64,000 nt of DNA from Megaleporinus macrocephalus (GCA_021613375.1 CM038715.1:1014501-1078500); one strand, 5' to 3'. Shown: positions 48,703 to 61,691, counted from the first letter of the stretch. Program-made: numbers and translations. Notes: generated from the sequence alone by a model not told the origin.

Positions 48703-49230
48703 CTCTATGGTTTTGGGTTTTACAGCTCTGTCTATGGAGAGTCTTGCTTTGCGATTGTGAAACGCTTGCCACCGGAAACAACGCCACCTGAGTCTCCTGA
48801 GTTTAATAATGTGGAGCATGACCCTAGAGATTTCAGACTTGAAAGTGTTGGAGGAAATAAATTCACTCGCCCAGTCTTTTATCTAGACAGAAAGAGTGCA
48901 GGAGAAAAGGAGGCGTTGAACGCTTTTATTCCATTTCCTGTCACATTAAACCTTCAGAGATATCCAGCCGAACCGGAGGACGTGTCACACTCTCTTACCG
49001 CATTTAATCATTTTTAATCATTACAGCGTACCAGGATCAGTAACACATGAGGCCTCTGTATGGATTGCTGTGTCCAAGATAACAGCTGATGATTTAAGAA
49101 GAAGAGATTATTCATAGATTCAGTCAGAGGTTTAAGCTAAAAGCCCCATGCTGACATGCCTGGTGTGGTTTGGTGGAGGGCCAAAGAGTGAGCAGGAAAT
49201 ACAATCAAAGCAGCACGAGCAGCAAACAAG
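48703..49230. other. Unassigned sequence with an 86-codon open frame
   Basis: A plus-strand frame at 48757-49017 is open for 86 codons and is Pro/Glu-containing, but shows no known domain, splice-site context or repeat origin that I can identify. It is not called as a gene. Confidence 0.4.
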
Positions 49231-49237
49231 CAAATAT

Positions 49238-49934
49238 TCAAGATTCAAGATTCAAGATTCAAGAGTTTTATTGTCATATGTACAGCAGAACAGACAGTTA
49301 CACTGTACAATGAAATTCTTACTTTGCTGCTCCTCCATTCACCAATAGATAAGATAACAAATAAAAGAAATAAAAAATATATATACAAAATATACAAAGT
49401 ATAACAATATAAGTTGAAGTAGATAAAAATATTTTTATAGTTAAAGAATAAAAAATAAAAGTTATGTGTGCTTTTATGTGCAAGTATGAAGAGCAGCAGC
49501 CATAAAGTGCAAGTTGCAAGTAACGAATGTAAACAATAATGTTTGTGTGAGTAGTGAATGTAAACAGTATTCTGACAGTACAGTGAGTGTAAGGTGCAGT
49601 TTAAATCAGACCAGTTAAAACCAGTTCAGAAAGGAGAGGTTGGAGAGGTAGTGCGTGAGGTGTTCACAAGCCTGATGGCCTGTGAGTAGAAACTGTTTGT
49701 CAGTCTTGTGGCCCTGGACTTCACACTCCTGTAACGTCTGCCTGAAGGTAAACGTGTGAAGAGTGTGTGCTGGGGGTGTGTACTGTCCCTGATTATGTTG
49801 TGGGCCCTCCTGGTGACCCTGGTGTGGTAGATGTTCTGTAGTGAGGGGAAGGCTGCTCCTGAGATGGACTGTGCAGTTTTGATCACACGCTGGAGAGCCT
49901 TTCTGTCCTGAGCAGTAGAGTTTCCATACCAGAC
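49238..49934 (-). mobile_element. 5'-truncated L2-type LINE with 7-bp target duplication
   Basis: The minus strand encodes VWYGNSTAQDRKALQRVIKT near its start, then LPSGRRYRSVKSRATRL: the conserved C-terminal end of L2/CR1-group ORF2. The 3' UTR follows and ends in (ATTCAAG)n on the plus strand (49238-49264). CAAATAT flanks both sides (49231-49237 and 49935-49941). About 100 residues of frame remain open. The polymerase and endonuclease domains are absent, as is usual for truncated insertions. Confidence 0.9.
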
Positions 49935-49944
49935 CAAATATCAT

Positions 49945-50590
49945 CTAAGAGGGCACGGTGATGAAAGAATTGGCTGAGGATTTATGGGTATTTAGTAAAG
50001 TTTGGGTGAGAAATGCTGATGGATTGCTTGCTGCTCTGTAATTATTCTGTTCTGCTTCATTTTTTACCCCGTTATTGTCTAGACTGATACATGAATTAAC
50101 ATAATGAAATTAAGTTAATGAAACTGGAAAGAGTCATTTCTTTGAGAGATTTTTCGTTTGCAGCCCGGAGATGAGCGGAATCAATTCAGGTCAGGCACAT
50201 GCATATTGCAATGATTATTTAGCTCCCTGCTTTATCTGAACTTTCCATCCAGTCTGCACTTAGCTTTTTTTTTTTGGGGCTATGTGTGAAATCTGAATAT
50301 GTATAGATGAGGTACAGAAACACACACACAGTTCACCACAACACAGGAACGTTCAAGTTATCATGGTAAAGCTGGTGTTTGGATCAATTCAGAACAATCT
50401 AACTTCATTCTGTTGATAATGATTGCTGCGTCTGAGCTCAGGTTTAAGAGCACACAATCAGAATTGACCAGGATCAGCCAGTTGGTGTAGAGAATGCAAC
50501 TCTTTATTAAGTGTTTTGTATTTACTCATTTAAAATATCAATTTGCTTCTTCAGAGTGTAAGCAGTCTTGTTTATGTTGGGAGTTGAATG
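49945..50590. other. Unassigned noncoding sequence
   Basis: No gene or repeat recognised beyond a short T-run near 50262-50275. Confidence 0.5.
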
Positions 50591-50593
50591 GCA

Positions 50594-51335
50594 TTTTCAC
50601 ACCTGTAGTTTGTTTCACTGGTCCGGATCAGTTAATGAGTTTGTTTATTGGAGTGTTTCCTCCTCGGTTAAGTTTGTTTTCACACAGACAAAAACCCAAA
50701 TGCACCAAAATGCGCCCCAACAAACCATGTGAGCGCATCATCTCCTCTGATTGGTTAGAGCTATCTGGCGTGTGAGCGAGAAAGTAAACACAGGGAGAAG
50801 ATCCGGTTTTCCCAAACTACTGCACATTTCTTGTAGAGCGTATCACGGAGCAGCGGCAGAGACAGCATCTGTTCATAGCTGTAATAATAATCTGATAATA
50901 TACCAAACTACAGTCCACCTGCAGACCACCCAGCTCACTCCAAACATCAAGTACACAACGTCCCTCACTGCTAGTCCAAGAGAGACCTCGCTTCATTGTC
51001 CTCGCCCTGTTAGCTGCTCCAGTTCTCCAGTTCTCTGTTTACGCCATCTGCCGCATCCCATAATGCAAAGCACACCTGGCTGCAGGAGATGTTTAGATCA
51101 AACTTGTGGAGTACACCTAATACTTGGGTCGGATCAAGGTCAAATCACGTTCTCACCACAAACGAACCGCTCCACAGTTTGTTTGGAACCGGAGCGAGAC
51201 CACCTCCTCTCGAGGGTCTCTGTGCAGTTGTTTTGGTCCACACCCAAGTGTGATTACTGTTTTCACACCTGCCAAAACGAACCACACTAAACGAGTCAGT
51301 TTTAACTGGACTCACTAGAGCTGTTGTGAAAACCC
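50594..51335. mobile_element. Probable non-autonomous DNA transposon (TTTTCACACCTG type)
   Basis: The left end has GCATTTTCACACCTGTAGTT. Near the right end, TTTTCACACCTGCCAAAACG and a terminal TTGTGAAAACC are seen, the latter the inverse of the GGTTTTCACA style end. The interior is GC-richer than the flanks and contains an open frame (50751-51290, 179 codons) with no recognised domain. Superfamily and exact ends are uncertain. Confidence 0.5.
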
Positions 51336-51900
51336 TACTAGAAATGTACTTGTGCGTGCCACGTTCATTTAGTTTGAGTTAATAAAGCTCAAAAATCAGT
51401 CTAACGAAAGCAAAAGTGTCTATAAAAATTCATGACCCGTGCTCCCTGCATTCAGGGTATTGATTAATGCTGAATACTAATCAGATATGATTTGATTGTT
51501 TGATACTTTGATGTAGCAGAGGACATCCAGTACTTTGTAAAAGTCAGACACCAGCCTTCATTTATTTCACAAATGGTCGTAATGACCAATGACAAGTATG
51601 CTATTCATGTTTTAGCATCAGAAAAATAAATGATATAAATTTAAAACCAAATTAAGAAAAACAATGCTTTCAGTAATCTGCAGGGGTTTTTCCACATCTC
51701 CAAAGTTCAGTCTTAAGTTGGTTTGTAGAACTGCACTGTGCCCATCAATGCTAAGACTGATCCAGTATATTGGAGTCAGAGTGTCGCTAACTCCAACTCC
51801 AAAACATGGCCACTGCTTAGTAAGTGCTTACTGGCATCAAAGAAATGCCCCACGGAAGAGTCACATTTCAGCGTTTCCCAGTGAGTCTATCAGTTAAGGA
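51336..51900. other. Unassigned noncoding sequence
   Basis: No gene or repeat recognised. Confidence 0.5.
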
Positions 51901-51929
51901 CTCCCTGGAGGCAGAAGCTGCCTAAACAA

Positions 51930-52600
51930 GCGCACAACAATTAGCGTGCTAGTGGCCTAGCCTCTGCTAAGCGCTCCGCTGAAGCCTGTGCCCTGCTTAA
52001 GCCGCTGTGTAGCTTCTGCCCGCGGAGAAAGTGGAGACAGAGCGAAGCCAGCACTGACCACCTTGGTTCAGCTTGACCCGCCGCTGACGGCTCCTTTGTG
52101 TTCCGCCCACCATGATGGATTTGTCTGCCCCTTTGCGCTCGTTGCTGCTCGGCTTTGAGGGGCCTCAAACCGCCAGGTTGGATATCCCTGACCATTAGCA
52201 AATGACAGGAGGAGTTAGCGTGACTGACATGTTTATTGTGCTCTGACTTGAGTGGCCTAATGAGGCCCATCAGCCGATGGTGCTGAGATTACACTGGCAT
52301 TAGAGGACACGTTGTAACAAGTCCAGCTGTCGTCAGCCATTTGAACAGAAAAGCCCCCCCCCCAGTCTCTGTACAGCTCTTAGCCCCCCTTTTTACCAGT
52401 ACAAGTATTTACCTTTCTAATGAAAGCTTTTGAATGATTTGCAGGCTTGACCACTAATCATCAGCAGGGGGCAGGTACTTCTGTTAGCACTAATGCTGCC
52501 ACTGATAAAGTGCTGCTTGATTAAGTGCTCCTATTAGGTTGCAGGAGGCCTAAATTGCCTCAGCCACGTTCTGACCTGGCAAATGCAAGGCACATAGAAT
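51930..52600. promoter_or_regulatory. Candidate conserved noncoding segment
   Basis: Low-repeat and GC-balanced, unlike the AT-rich sequence on both sides. It includes dense stretches such as GTGGCCTAATGAGGCCCATC (near 52251) and CTTGATTAAGTGCTCC (near 52516). There are no transposon ends and the open frames have no domain. The visual texture is that of a vertebrate conserved element. Unproven. Confidence 0.33.
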
Positions 52601-53108
52601 TGTTGTTACAAATTTACCAATTTAGAAAATGATAATATAGTATAGAGTACGATGCAACACTGTATAATGATGTAGCACTTGTTATAAATAGTCTATATAG
52701 CTCTTATTTTTATGTTTTCATGGATCTGTTATTGTCTGACGAATAGAATATAATAGAATAGACATAAGCTAAATATTTGTAAACTTCTGGGTGGGTAACT
52801 TGCATGTGTTCAGTGTGGAAACATCTTACAGTACCATTTACAGTAAATACAAACACAGCCTGTAAACATTAATTATAATGGTAAAGCCTGGTCACATAGT
52901 GACTGGACTCAAGTAGCAGGTAGGGTTGCAGTATAAGAACCCAAGCAGCTGAAGCCAAAAACTAATTAGCCAATCCTTTACTCTTCCAGAAGAGGATGAA
53001 GCGGTCCTGTCACATGATGAGAAAGAGCACCAGAATGTACACCTAAATAGTATTTTGATTGTTATTTCATATGCTATTCTAGTTATTAGCCATTAGGTGA
53101 CATCGTCC
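52601..53108. other. Unassigned AT-rich sequence
   Basis: No gene or repeat recognised. Confidence 0.5.
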
Positions 53109-53352
53109 CTGTTCAATAAAAAAAACAAGTATCCCCAAAAATACAACTTTACAGGAGAAGACAAAAACATACTTTACTTTCAATGTAAGTCAATGGAACC
53201 AGAATTTTTTCCAAGCTGTTTTGGAGCACTTCTATTGGTCCATTCATCATGAAATTTTTGTACAATGTAAACAGTCATTGTTGTATTCAAATGATGAAGA
53301 GAACTCATAATCAACAAAAATCAAGATACATGTTTTTCATTGGACAGTGTCG
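53109..53352. mobile_element. Palindromic MITE (CTGTCCAATGAAAAACA family)
   Basis: The left end CTGTTCAATAAAAAAAACAA and the right end ATGTTTTTCATTGGACAG are inverted partners about 240 bp apart. The interior has AGTCAATGGAACCAGA and CTTCTATTGGTCCATTCATC. Partial copies lie at 20763-20960 and 42355-42560. No coding frame. Confidence 0.68.
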
Positions 53353-54183
53353 ATATCTTAAGATGGTAGCACTAAGATGCCACAATACACAGAATAAGTG
53401 TTTTTGCCCTTATTTTCTAAATCAACAGAAAATAAAACAGAAACTTTAAACTTTTGTTGGATTCTACACTGTTTAATATCAGATAATAAATTAAATAGCA
53501 AGCATATGAAGCTAATTAGCCAAATTAGCTGCTTTAGATGGACATAAAATGCTTAAAAGCTTCATTTTTTTCAGATATCTTGATTAAATATCTCTCGAAT
53601 ACTGTTCTGTCAGTTCTTTGGTATGACATAATGCTGATCTATCCTGTGCAATACAGTACAATTTAGGAGTAACTACATCACTATCAGAGGCTCAGAATAA
53701 TGTAGTGCACAGAGGATGTATATAGTTTTTAGTGTATACCATAATGCAATGTGACTTTATCACCCGAAAGTTTAAACTCAGCAAACTAATGTTATAGGTT
53801 CTTCTAGTTGCTCATCCTCTGACAGCCTGCAGTTATGAATCATAATAGATATTCTCAGTATTGTCTGTCTCAGATGGCATAAGCTTAGCGGCTAAGCTGA
53901 CTGACAAAATCAGGAGAAGCGGAGAGATCTTGAGAGCTTCAGCTCACTGCTACACATTGAGATTTGAAGGTATGTAGTGCTTTTGTTTGAACACCAAAGT
54001 AAACAGTTACAATCAACAACCCACTCCAGCACATCTGTGATGTTCTTTCCTTCTTCCAGTCTTATTAGGAAGTTGTGGTAACGTTCATCTGCCTATGTTC
54101 AAAAGTTGTTCAAAATATTATGATAACATTGTCATGTGTCTAGCATTAAATCAAAGCATGGGCTGAATCACGTTCATCATCTG
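53353..54183. other. Unassigned AT-rich sequence
   Basis: No gene or repeat recognised. Confidence 0.5.
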
Positions 54184-57100
54184 TATCATTACATTCTAAA
54201 CACCCAATATCATTACACCCCTAAACACCCAATATCATTACACTCCTAAACACCCAATATCATTACACCCCTAAACACCCAATATCATTACACTCCTAAA
54301 CACCCAATATCATTACACCCCTAAACACCCAATATCATTACACTCCTAAACACCCAATATCATTACACCCCTAAACACCCAATATCATTACACTCCTAAA
54401 CACCCAATATCATTACACCCATAAACACCCAATATCATTACACTCCTAAACACCCAATATCATTACACTCCTAAACACCCAATATCATTACACCCCTAAA
54501 CACCCAATATCATTACACTCCTAAACACCCAATATCATTACACTCCTAAACACCCAATATCATTACACCCCTAAACACCCAATATCATTACACCCCTAAA
54601 CACCCAATATCATTACACTCCTAAACACCCAATATCATTACACCCCTAAACACCCAATATCATTACACCCCTAAACACCCAATATCATTACACCCCTAAA
54701 CACCCAATATCATTACACTCCTAAACACCCAATATCATTACACTCCTAAACACCCAATATCATTACACCCCTAAACACCCAATATCATTACACCCCTAAA
54801 CACCCAATATCATTACACCCATAAACACCCAATATCATTACACCCCTAAACACCCAATATCATTACACTCCTAAACACCCAATATCATTACACCCCTAAA
54901 CACCCAATATCATTACACCCCTAAACACCCAATATCATTACACCCCTAAACACACGGTATCATTACACCCATAAACACCCAATATCATTACACCCATAAA
55001 CACCCAATATCATTACACCCCTAAACACCCAATATCATTACACCCCTAAACACACGGTATCATTACACCCATAAACACCCAATATCATTACACCCCTAAA
55101 CACACGGTATCATTACACCCATAAACACCCAATATCATTACACCCCTAAACACCCAATATCATTACACCCCTAAACACCCAATATCATTACACTCCTAAA
55201 CACCCAATATCATTACACCCATAAACACCCAATATCATTCCACCACTAAACACCCAATATCATTACACCCCTAAACACACGGTATCATTACACCCATAAA
55301 CACCCAATATCATTACACCCCTAAACACCCGGTATCATTACACCCCTAAACACCCAATATCATTACACCCCTAAACACCCAATATCATTACACCCCTAAA
55401 CACCCAATATCATTACACCCCTAAACACCCAATATCATTACACTCCTAAACACCCAATATCATTACACCCATAAACACCCGGTATCATTACACCCCTAAA
55501 CACCCAATATCATTACACCTATAAACACCTGGTATCATTACACCCCTAAACACCCAATATCATTACACCCATAAACACCCAATATCATTACATCCCTAAA
55601 CACCCAATATCATTACACCCATAAACACCCAATATCATTACACCCCTAAACACCCAATATCATTACACCCATAAACACCCAATATCATTACACCCCTAAA
55701 CACCCAATATCATTACACCCCTAAATACCCAATATCATTACACCCCTAAACACCCAATATCATTACACTCCTAAACACCCAATATCATTACACCCCTAAA
55801 CACCCAATATCATTACACTCCTAAACACCCAATATCATTACACCCATAAACACCCGGTATCATTACACCCCTAAACACCCAATATCATTACACCTATAAA
55901 CACCTGGTATCATTACACCCCTAAACACCCAATATCATTACACCCATAAACACCCAATATCATTACACCCCTAAACACCCAATATCATTACACCCATAAA
56001 TACCCAATATCATTACACCCCTAAACACCCAATATCATTACACCCCTAAATACCCAATATCATTACACCTACAAACACCCGGTATCATTACACCCCTAAA
56101 CACCCAATATCATTACACCCATAAACACCCAATGTCATTACACCCCTAAACACCCAATATCATTACACCCATAAACACCCAATATCATTACACCCCTAAA
56201 CACCCAATATCATTACACCCCTAAATACCCAATATCATTACACCCATAAACACCCGGTATCATTACACCCCTAAACACCCAATATCATTACACCCCTAAA
56301 CACCCAATATCATTACACCCCTAAATACCCAATATCATTACACCCCTAAACACCCAATATCATTACACCCTTAAACACCCAATATCATTACACCCCTAAA
56401 CACCCAATATCATTACACCCCTAAACACCCAATATCATTACACCCCTAAACAACCAATATCATTACACCCCTAAACACCCAATATCATTACACCCATAAA
56501 CACCCGATATCATTACACTCCTAAATACCCGATATCATTACACCCCTAAACACCCGGTATCATTACACTCCTAAATACCCAATATCATTGCACTCCTAAA
56601 CACCCAATATCATTCCACCCAAAAACACCCAATATCATTACACCCAAAAACACTCAATATCATTACACCCATAAACACCCAATATCATTACACCCCTAAA
56701 CACCCGGTATCATTACACTCCTAAATACCCGGTATCATTACACTCCTAAATACCCGGTTTCATTACACCCCTAAATCACCTTCTAAATACCCAATATCAT
56801 TACACTCCTAAATACCTGGTATCATTACACTCCTAAATACCTGGTATCATTACACTACTAAATACCTGGTATCATTACACTCCTAAATACCTGGTTTCAT
56901 TACACTCCTAAATACCTAGTATCATTACACTCCTAAATACCTGGTATCATTACACCCCTAAATCCCCTTCTAAATACCCGGTATCATTACACTCCTAAAT
57001 ACCTGGTATCATTGCACTCCTAAATACCGGTATCATTACACTCCTAAATACCTGGTATCATTACACTACTAAATACCTGGTTTCATTACACCCCTAAATC

Positions 57101-57626
57101 CCCTTCTAAATACCCAGTATCATTACACTCCTAAATACCTGGTATCATTACACTCCTAAATACCCGGTTTCATTACACCCCTAAATACCCAGTTTCATTA
57201 CACCCCTAAATACCCGGTTTCATTACACCCCTAAATCCCCTTCTAAATACCCAGTATCATTACACTCCTAAATACCCGGTATCATTACACTCCTAAATAC
57301 CTGGTATCATTACACTCCTAAATACCTGGTTTCATTACACCCCTAAATCCCCTTCTAAATACCCAGTATCATTACACTCCTAAATACCTGGTATCATTAC
57401 ACTCCTAAATACCTGGTTTCATTACACCCCTAAATCCCCTTCTAAATACCCAGTATCATTACACTCCTAAATACCTGGTATCATTACACTCCTAAATACC
57501 TGGTTTCATTACACCCCTAAATCCCCTTCTAAATACTCAGTATCATTACACTCCTAAATACTCGGTATCATTACACTCCTAAATACCCGGTATCATTACA
57601 CTCCTAAATACCCAGTATCATTACAC
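54184..57626. repeat. 3.4-kb satellite array of 25-bp units
   Basis: About 135 tandem units with consensus CACCCAATATCATTACACCC plus CTAAA. Variant positions define subtypes: CCCCTAAA, CTCCTAAA and CCCATAAA, and AATATC versus GGTATC. Early units alternate C and T types in a 50-bp double unit. A block at 55441 recurs at 55816, exactly 15 units later. The right domain (after about 56700) uses TAAATACCTGG units and contains a 37-bp variant (CCCCTAAATCCCCTTCTAAA). Most left-domain units include CCCTAA, the telomere hexamer, but not as a telomere array. Confidence 0.97.
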
Positions 57627-60393
57627 AAAAATAGGGGAGCTATTGTTTTGGTATAACTGTATTCAGAATGCTTTATAAATGCATTAATAATATGTTACAT
57701 AGCATGGATAATACCTTATAATGTTACACACCTCTATAATTGCTTATAAGTAGTTGTAATTCCATACATAACAAGAGTATATGAGCAAGAATATTGGAAA
57801 CATGCATATAGTTATGCACTACAATAGGATTCTAGTGTATTTCCTGTATAAAACTTAGACTCATCACAACAGTTTGATAGAGTGGTTTATTTTTAGCTAA
57901 CTACTGACTAAACAGATTATAATGCATTATGGAACCGGAATTCATTTACTTGTGCTTTATAAAGTGTTAAGCATGTAACTGTAACTGCAATTACACATGC
58001 CTGTGCCTGGTATTATAAAGTGATATGTATTTAAATGCATTTACAAGACACTTTGAATACAGGGTTTGTAGAAAGGTACCATATTTTTATCTGTTTAATA
58101 TGTGTACCTGATGCATGGCGGGCAGGAGCTTATCAATTTACCTGTTTGGTTATATGCTGAAAAATAAATAAATAAATAAATAAACCTGAGACCTTCCAGC
58201 AGTGATGTTTGGGAGTGCATCTGCAGGGATTCAATTTTAGAGATAGCTGAACAAGGCATGCATTTTAATATATCTCCAAACATTTATTATCATTAAGATG
58301 TTATTTCCCCTACTTGCTTTAGTAAGCATTTATTGGCGAGCTGTTTGATTTCCTGCAGTGCAGAAAAAGACGCCATAACGTTTTGCATCAGCATATCAAA
58401 ACAGACAGTAGCTTTTTTTATGCTTATCCAGGATATCCACAACTTTAATTGGATCCACCCTGTGCTTTTTGAAGCTTGCTTGCTTTCACCGTGCGTACTG
58501 TACTTCAAACTTCATTTACTCATTTATTTATCGCAGATATTTTGAACTTTTAAAGCCTTCTAAAGAACCGTTATTTTCTAAGGCACTTCTCATTTAAATG
58601 TTAAGTGGGCAGCTCTGTTGCAGTCAATTGCATCTTGGGGCAGAGGCTTTATGATTTGCGGTTAGATGTGGAAGAGGAAGTAATTAATGGGGAGCTTAAT
58701 TGGTGTGAGTGTGTTCTCTCAGACCCAGTCCGTGACTTCAGCTCAACCCTGAACTCATAATGGGGAAGGCCAGACGAGTGTCTCTCCGGTTATTGCAAAT
58801 TGTCTTGCAGGAAAGTCCTCGCATGTACTGTCTTTTACACCTCTTCCACCTCTCCTCGGCCCACTAAAGTGAGAGAGAAGAGTGTGAAACGTGAGATATG
58901 GTTGGGTAAACCCACAATAAATGATGGTATAAGCCAACCTATAATGGGTTTTCCAGTTTTCTTTTCTTATTAGTGTGTTCTAGAGCTATAAACATTCTGC
59001 AACTTTATAAAAACTTAAAGAAACCACTGAAATGCCTCCTTGGAATTGGTACAAAATGATATGAACATGTTACATGATACTTAGTGCCCACCCACTAGAA
59101 AGCTTGACAGGTCCTCGCACAAGGCCTAGACAACTTAAACAGTAGACACCAGTTTGTTCCAGTCTAGCTTGCGATGGTGGGTCTACTCTCGTTCTCATTC
59201 TACCTGACTTACAGGATCTGACTCTGGATCAAACTGATGCAGCAGACCAATGGCATAGGGCGAAACATTCAGCCATACAGTCGATAGAGTCTTGAAGCTT
59301 ATTGTTTCAACATAACCTCCAGTTAAAAATGCTCTACTACTGAGCTGAGCTGTGTTACTGTAGCTAATTGATGCTAGGCATGCTAAACAAATGTTATCCT
59401 ACTCACATAAGCATGATTACATGACCACTTGATTACATGAATACATGATTATATCCTATCAGTGTGACCTTTCACATGCATAGAATATATCATAATTAGC
59501 CATTTCAGTACAAATGAACCAAAAACTAATTAATATTTCTTATTTTTATAAAGCTCAACCAACCTTTCACCTGTTATTAGGAAGAGGTGCATTTGTGGGT
59601 CGAGCATGGGTAGGTTAATTACTTCTTAATAATTCTTACACACCACGGTGTTGTCTTTGTTTACAGCAGGCGACACCAGTCTTATCCGAAAGAGGGCTGG
59701 CGTGGCTACACGTTTTCCTTTCAATCAAGCAGAAGCACACCTGGTTCCACTTGTTTAATCAGTCCATCTCACTGTCCAAACAACCTGTTTTATGAAGCGT
59801 GCTGCTGTTTTGTTTGGATGAAAACCTGCAGCGATGCTGGCTCTTTGCAGATAAGATTGGTGACCCCGGGCGCATTAGAACAATTTCAATAATTTAGCGA
59901 GTCTGTTAAAACAGTTTGGGACGGTTATTTTTGCCGTGCAAAACTGCTCTTCACATCACAAGACTGTGGGTACCTTCTCTAGAGGTAGGCCTGTAATGTG
60001 GGCAGTTTCAGCTCCTGACTGTTTACGCAGCTTTTTGTATTCAGTCTTTTCCGAAATGTATGAATTGCGTGCTCGTGGGGTTCAGACTGGGTGAGTCACT
60101 CCGCCATTCAAGAATATTTTAGCTAACCCTGATAAACCCTGTAGTTGCTCTGGTGGTTTGGTTTGGTTTGGTTTGGTTTGGTTTGTTGTCCTGTTGAAAG
60201 CTGAAGAAGCTTTTGAAAGCATTTGTACGGGTCTGAGCAGTTAAGACGCTTTTTAACCTTCACTACAGACTCAATTTAAATAAACATGGACTCCAACTAG
60301 TTTCCACTAAACTTCTACCTTCATTAACTCTGACTGTTCTTCATCTGTACTACAATCTTAGTGATATCATATTATGATTATATAAGCACACCT
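57627..60393. other. Mostly single-copy noncoding sequence
   Basis: No exon or transposon recognised. Contains an (AAAT)n tract at 58160-58183, a (GGTTT)n pentanucleotide tract at 60154-60185, and low-repeat stretches around 58600-58760 and 59800-60120 that might be conserved. Nothing else is evident. Confidence 0.5.
60154..60185. repeat. (GGTTT)n microsatellite
   Basis: Six GGTTT units. Confidence 0.9.
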
Positions 60394-60707
60394 GAGCAGC
60401 TGAACAGAGGTACAAGGTGGTACAGTCAGTATATACTGTTTGAGTAGTTTGATCAGAGGAGGATGGGTCCTGCCCTTGTGAGTCTTGGTTCCTCCCAAGG
60501 TTTCTTCCTCCAGCTCTGAGGGAGTTTCTCCTCACCATTGTCACCTATGGCTTTCTCACTGAGGGGTTTTCTATGTTTTTTCTATGATCTCCTTCTGTGT
60601 TATTTTCTTTTTCTTTGTATTTATGCTCACTAAATTCCTGTAAAGCTGCTTTGTGACGACATCAGTTGTTAAAAGCGCTATACAAATAAATCTGATTTGA
60701 TTTGATC
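60394..60707 (+). mobile_element. Retroposon 3' tail (GCGCTATACAAATAAA type)
   Basis: Contains TTCCTCCCAAGGTTTCTTCC, then GCTGCTTTGTGACGACATCA, then AAAAGCGCTATACAAATAAA and a short (TTTGA)n end. This ordered set marks the 3' part of widespread teleost non-LTR retroposons. The coding part is missing and the parent family is not certain. Confidence 0.7.
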
Positions 60708-61092
60708 TGTTTGCTTCAGAGTTCAATCAGCAGTTGCATTATCAATAAAGACAAGCAATCCAATTCCACTGGCAGTCATACCATGCCTGTGTCTCAGGCA
60801 GTTTACTTTGGATCGTAAGTAAGTTCTTCTTTTTCTCCATACTTTTTCATACATCATTCTGGGTTTCGTTGCAGTGTTTTATGACCGTGTCTTGTAGTTT
60901 ATTGATCTGTTCAACAGTCTGTCTTTGTGATGGAAAATGTTCTTCAATCACCATCTGTGGTCTTGTGTGATCTACCAGGTTTCTATCTCAGCAGTCCATT
61001 CAAAGCTGCCTGTTGTTTTTAGTTTCTGTGGTTATGATTGACTGAATTCTGATTCTGCAGTCTCCTGTTGGCCTACTTTTTAGTCTTGACAC

Positions 61093-61572
61093 TAGAGATG
61101 GACCGATCAGCGTTTTTGAGGTCGATTCCGATCGCCGATCACCATTCAGCACGATCGATCGACAGCCGATACCGATTGAGGGCGGGGCTATAATCCATGG
61201 CAGGGCTACATGTAGTTATTAGCGCAAGCAAGTCATGAAACATGGTCTAAACTGATTTATTACCATTTTTAACGAGCTTATATAAAACCCCCTCTGGCGA
61301 TCGGCCGATATTTATCCAATTTAGCCGATCCCGAGAGCCGATCAATGGCGTTAAACAAATGAGCCAAACAGCGTTTCATCCAGGAAGAGGTGCCCTCCGG
61401 CCAGCGTCCTGCAATTCCTATCTGAACCACTAGGTGGAAATACATACCCTTTCATTTTTGACAGACTGGCTAAAGCAGCGGCCTCACGAGAAAAGCATAT
61501 AGCCCCGCCCTCGATCGGTATTGGCTATCGGCCTCGGAATCAGCCTTAAAAACGCTGATCGGTCCATCTCTA
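61093..61572. mobile_element. DNA transposon of the TAGAGATGGACCGATC family, short rearranged copy
   Basis: Excellent inverted ends: TAGAGATGGACCGATCAGCG at the left and CGCTGATCGGTCCATCTCTA at the right. The flanks CTTGACAC and CTTGTAAT share only CTTG, so the target duplication is not convincing. The first 190 bp match the right end of the 29654-30562 element in inverse orientation; the remainder matches its left end directly. No coding frame. Confidence 0.8.
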
Positions 61573-61585
61573 CTTGTAATAGCTA

Positions 61586-61588
<3 letters not shown>

Positions 61589-61633
<45 letters not shown>

Positions 61634-61637
61634 AGAA

Positions 61638-61691
<54 letters not shown>
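61589..61691. repeat. (TG)n and (GATA)n microsatellites
   Basis: About 21 TG units, a GAGAGAAA spacer, then about 13 GATA units. The GATA tract is the tail of the LINE fragment that follows. Confidence 0.95.

Noticed and set aside
48757..49017. 86-codon frame starting MKRLPPETTPPE
   Set aside because: No family recognised and no splice-site support. Left as unassigned rather than called.
50751..51290. 179-codon plus-strand frame as a gene
   Set aside because: It lies within a probable non-autonomous transposon and has no recognisable domain; the composition explains its openness.
54184..57626. Interstitial telomere array
   Set aside because: CCCTAA occurs once per 25-bp unit, never in tandem, and is missing in CTCCTAA and CCCATAA units.
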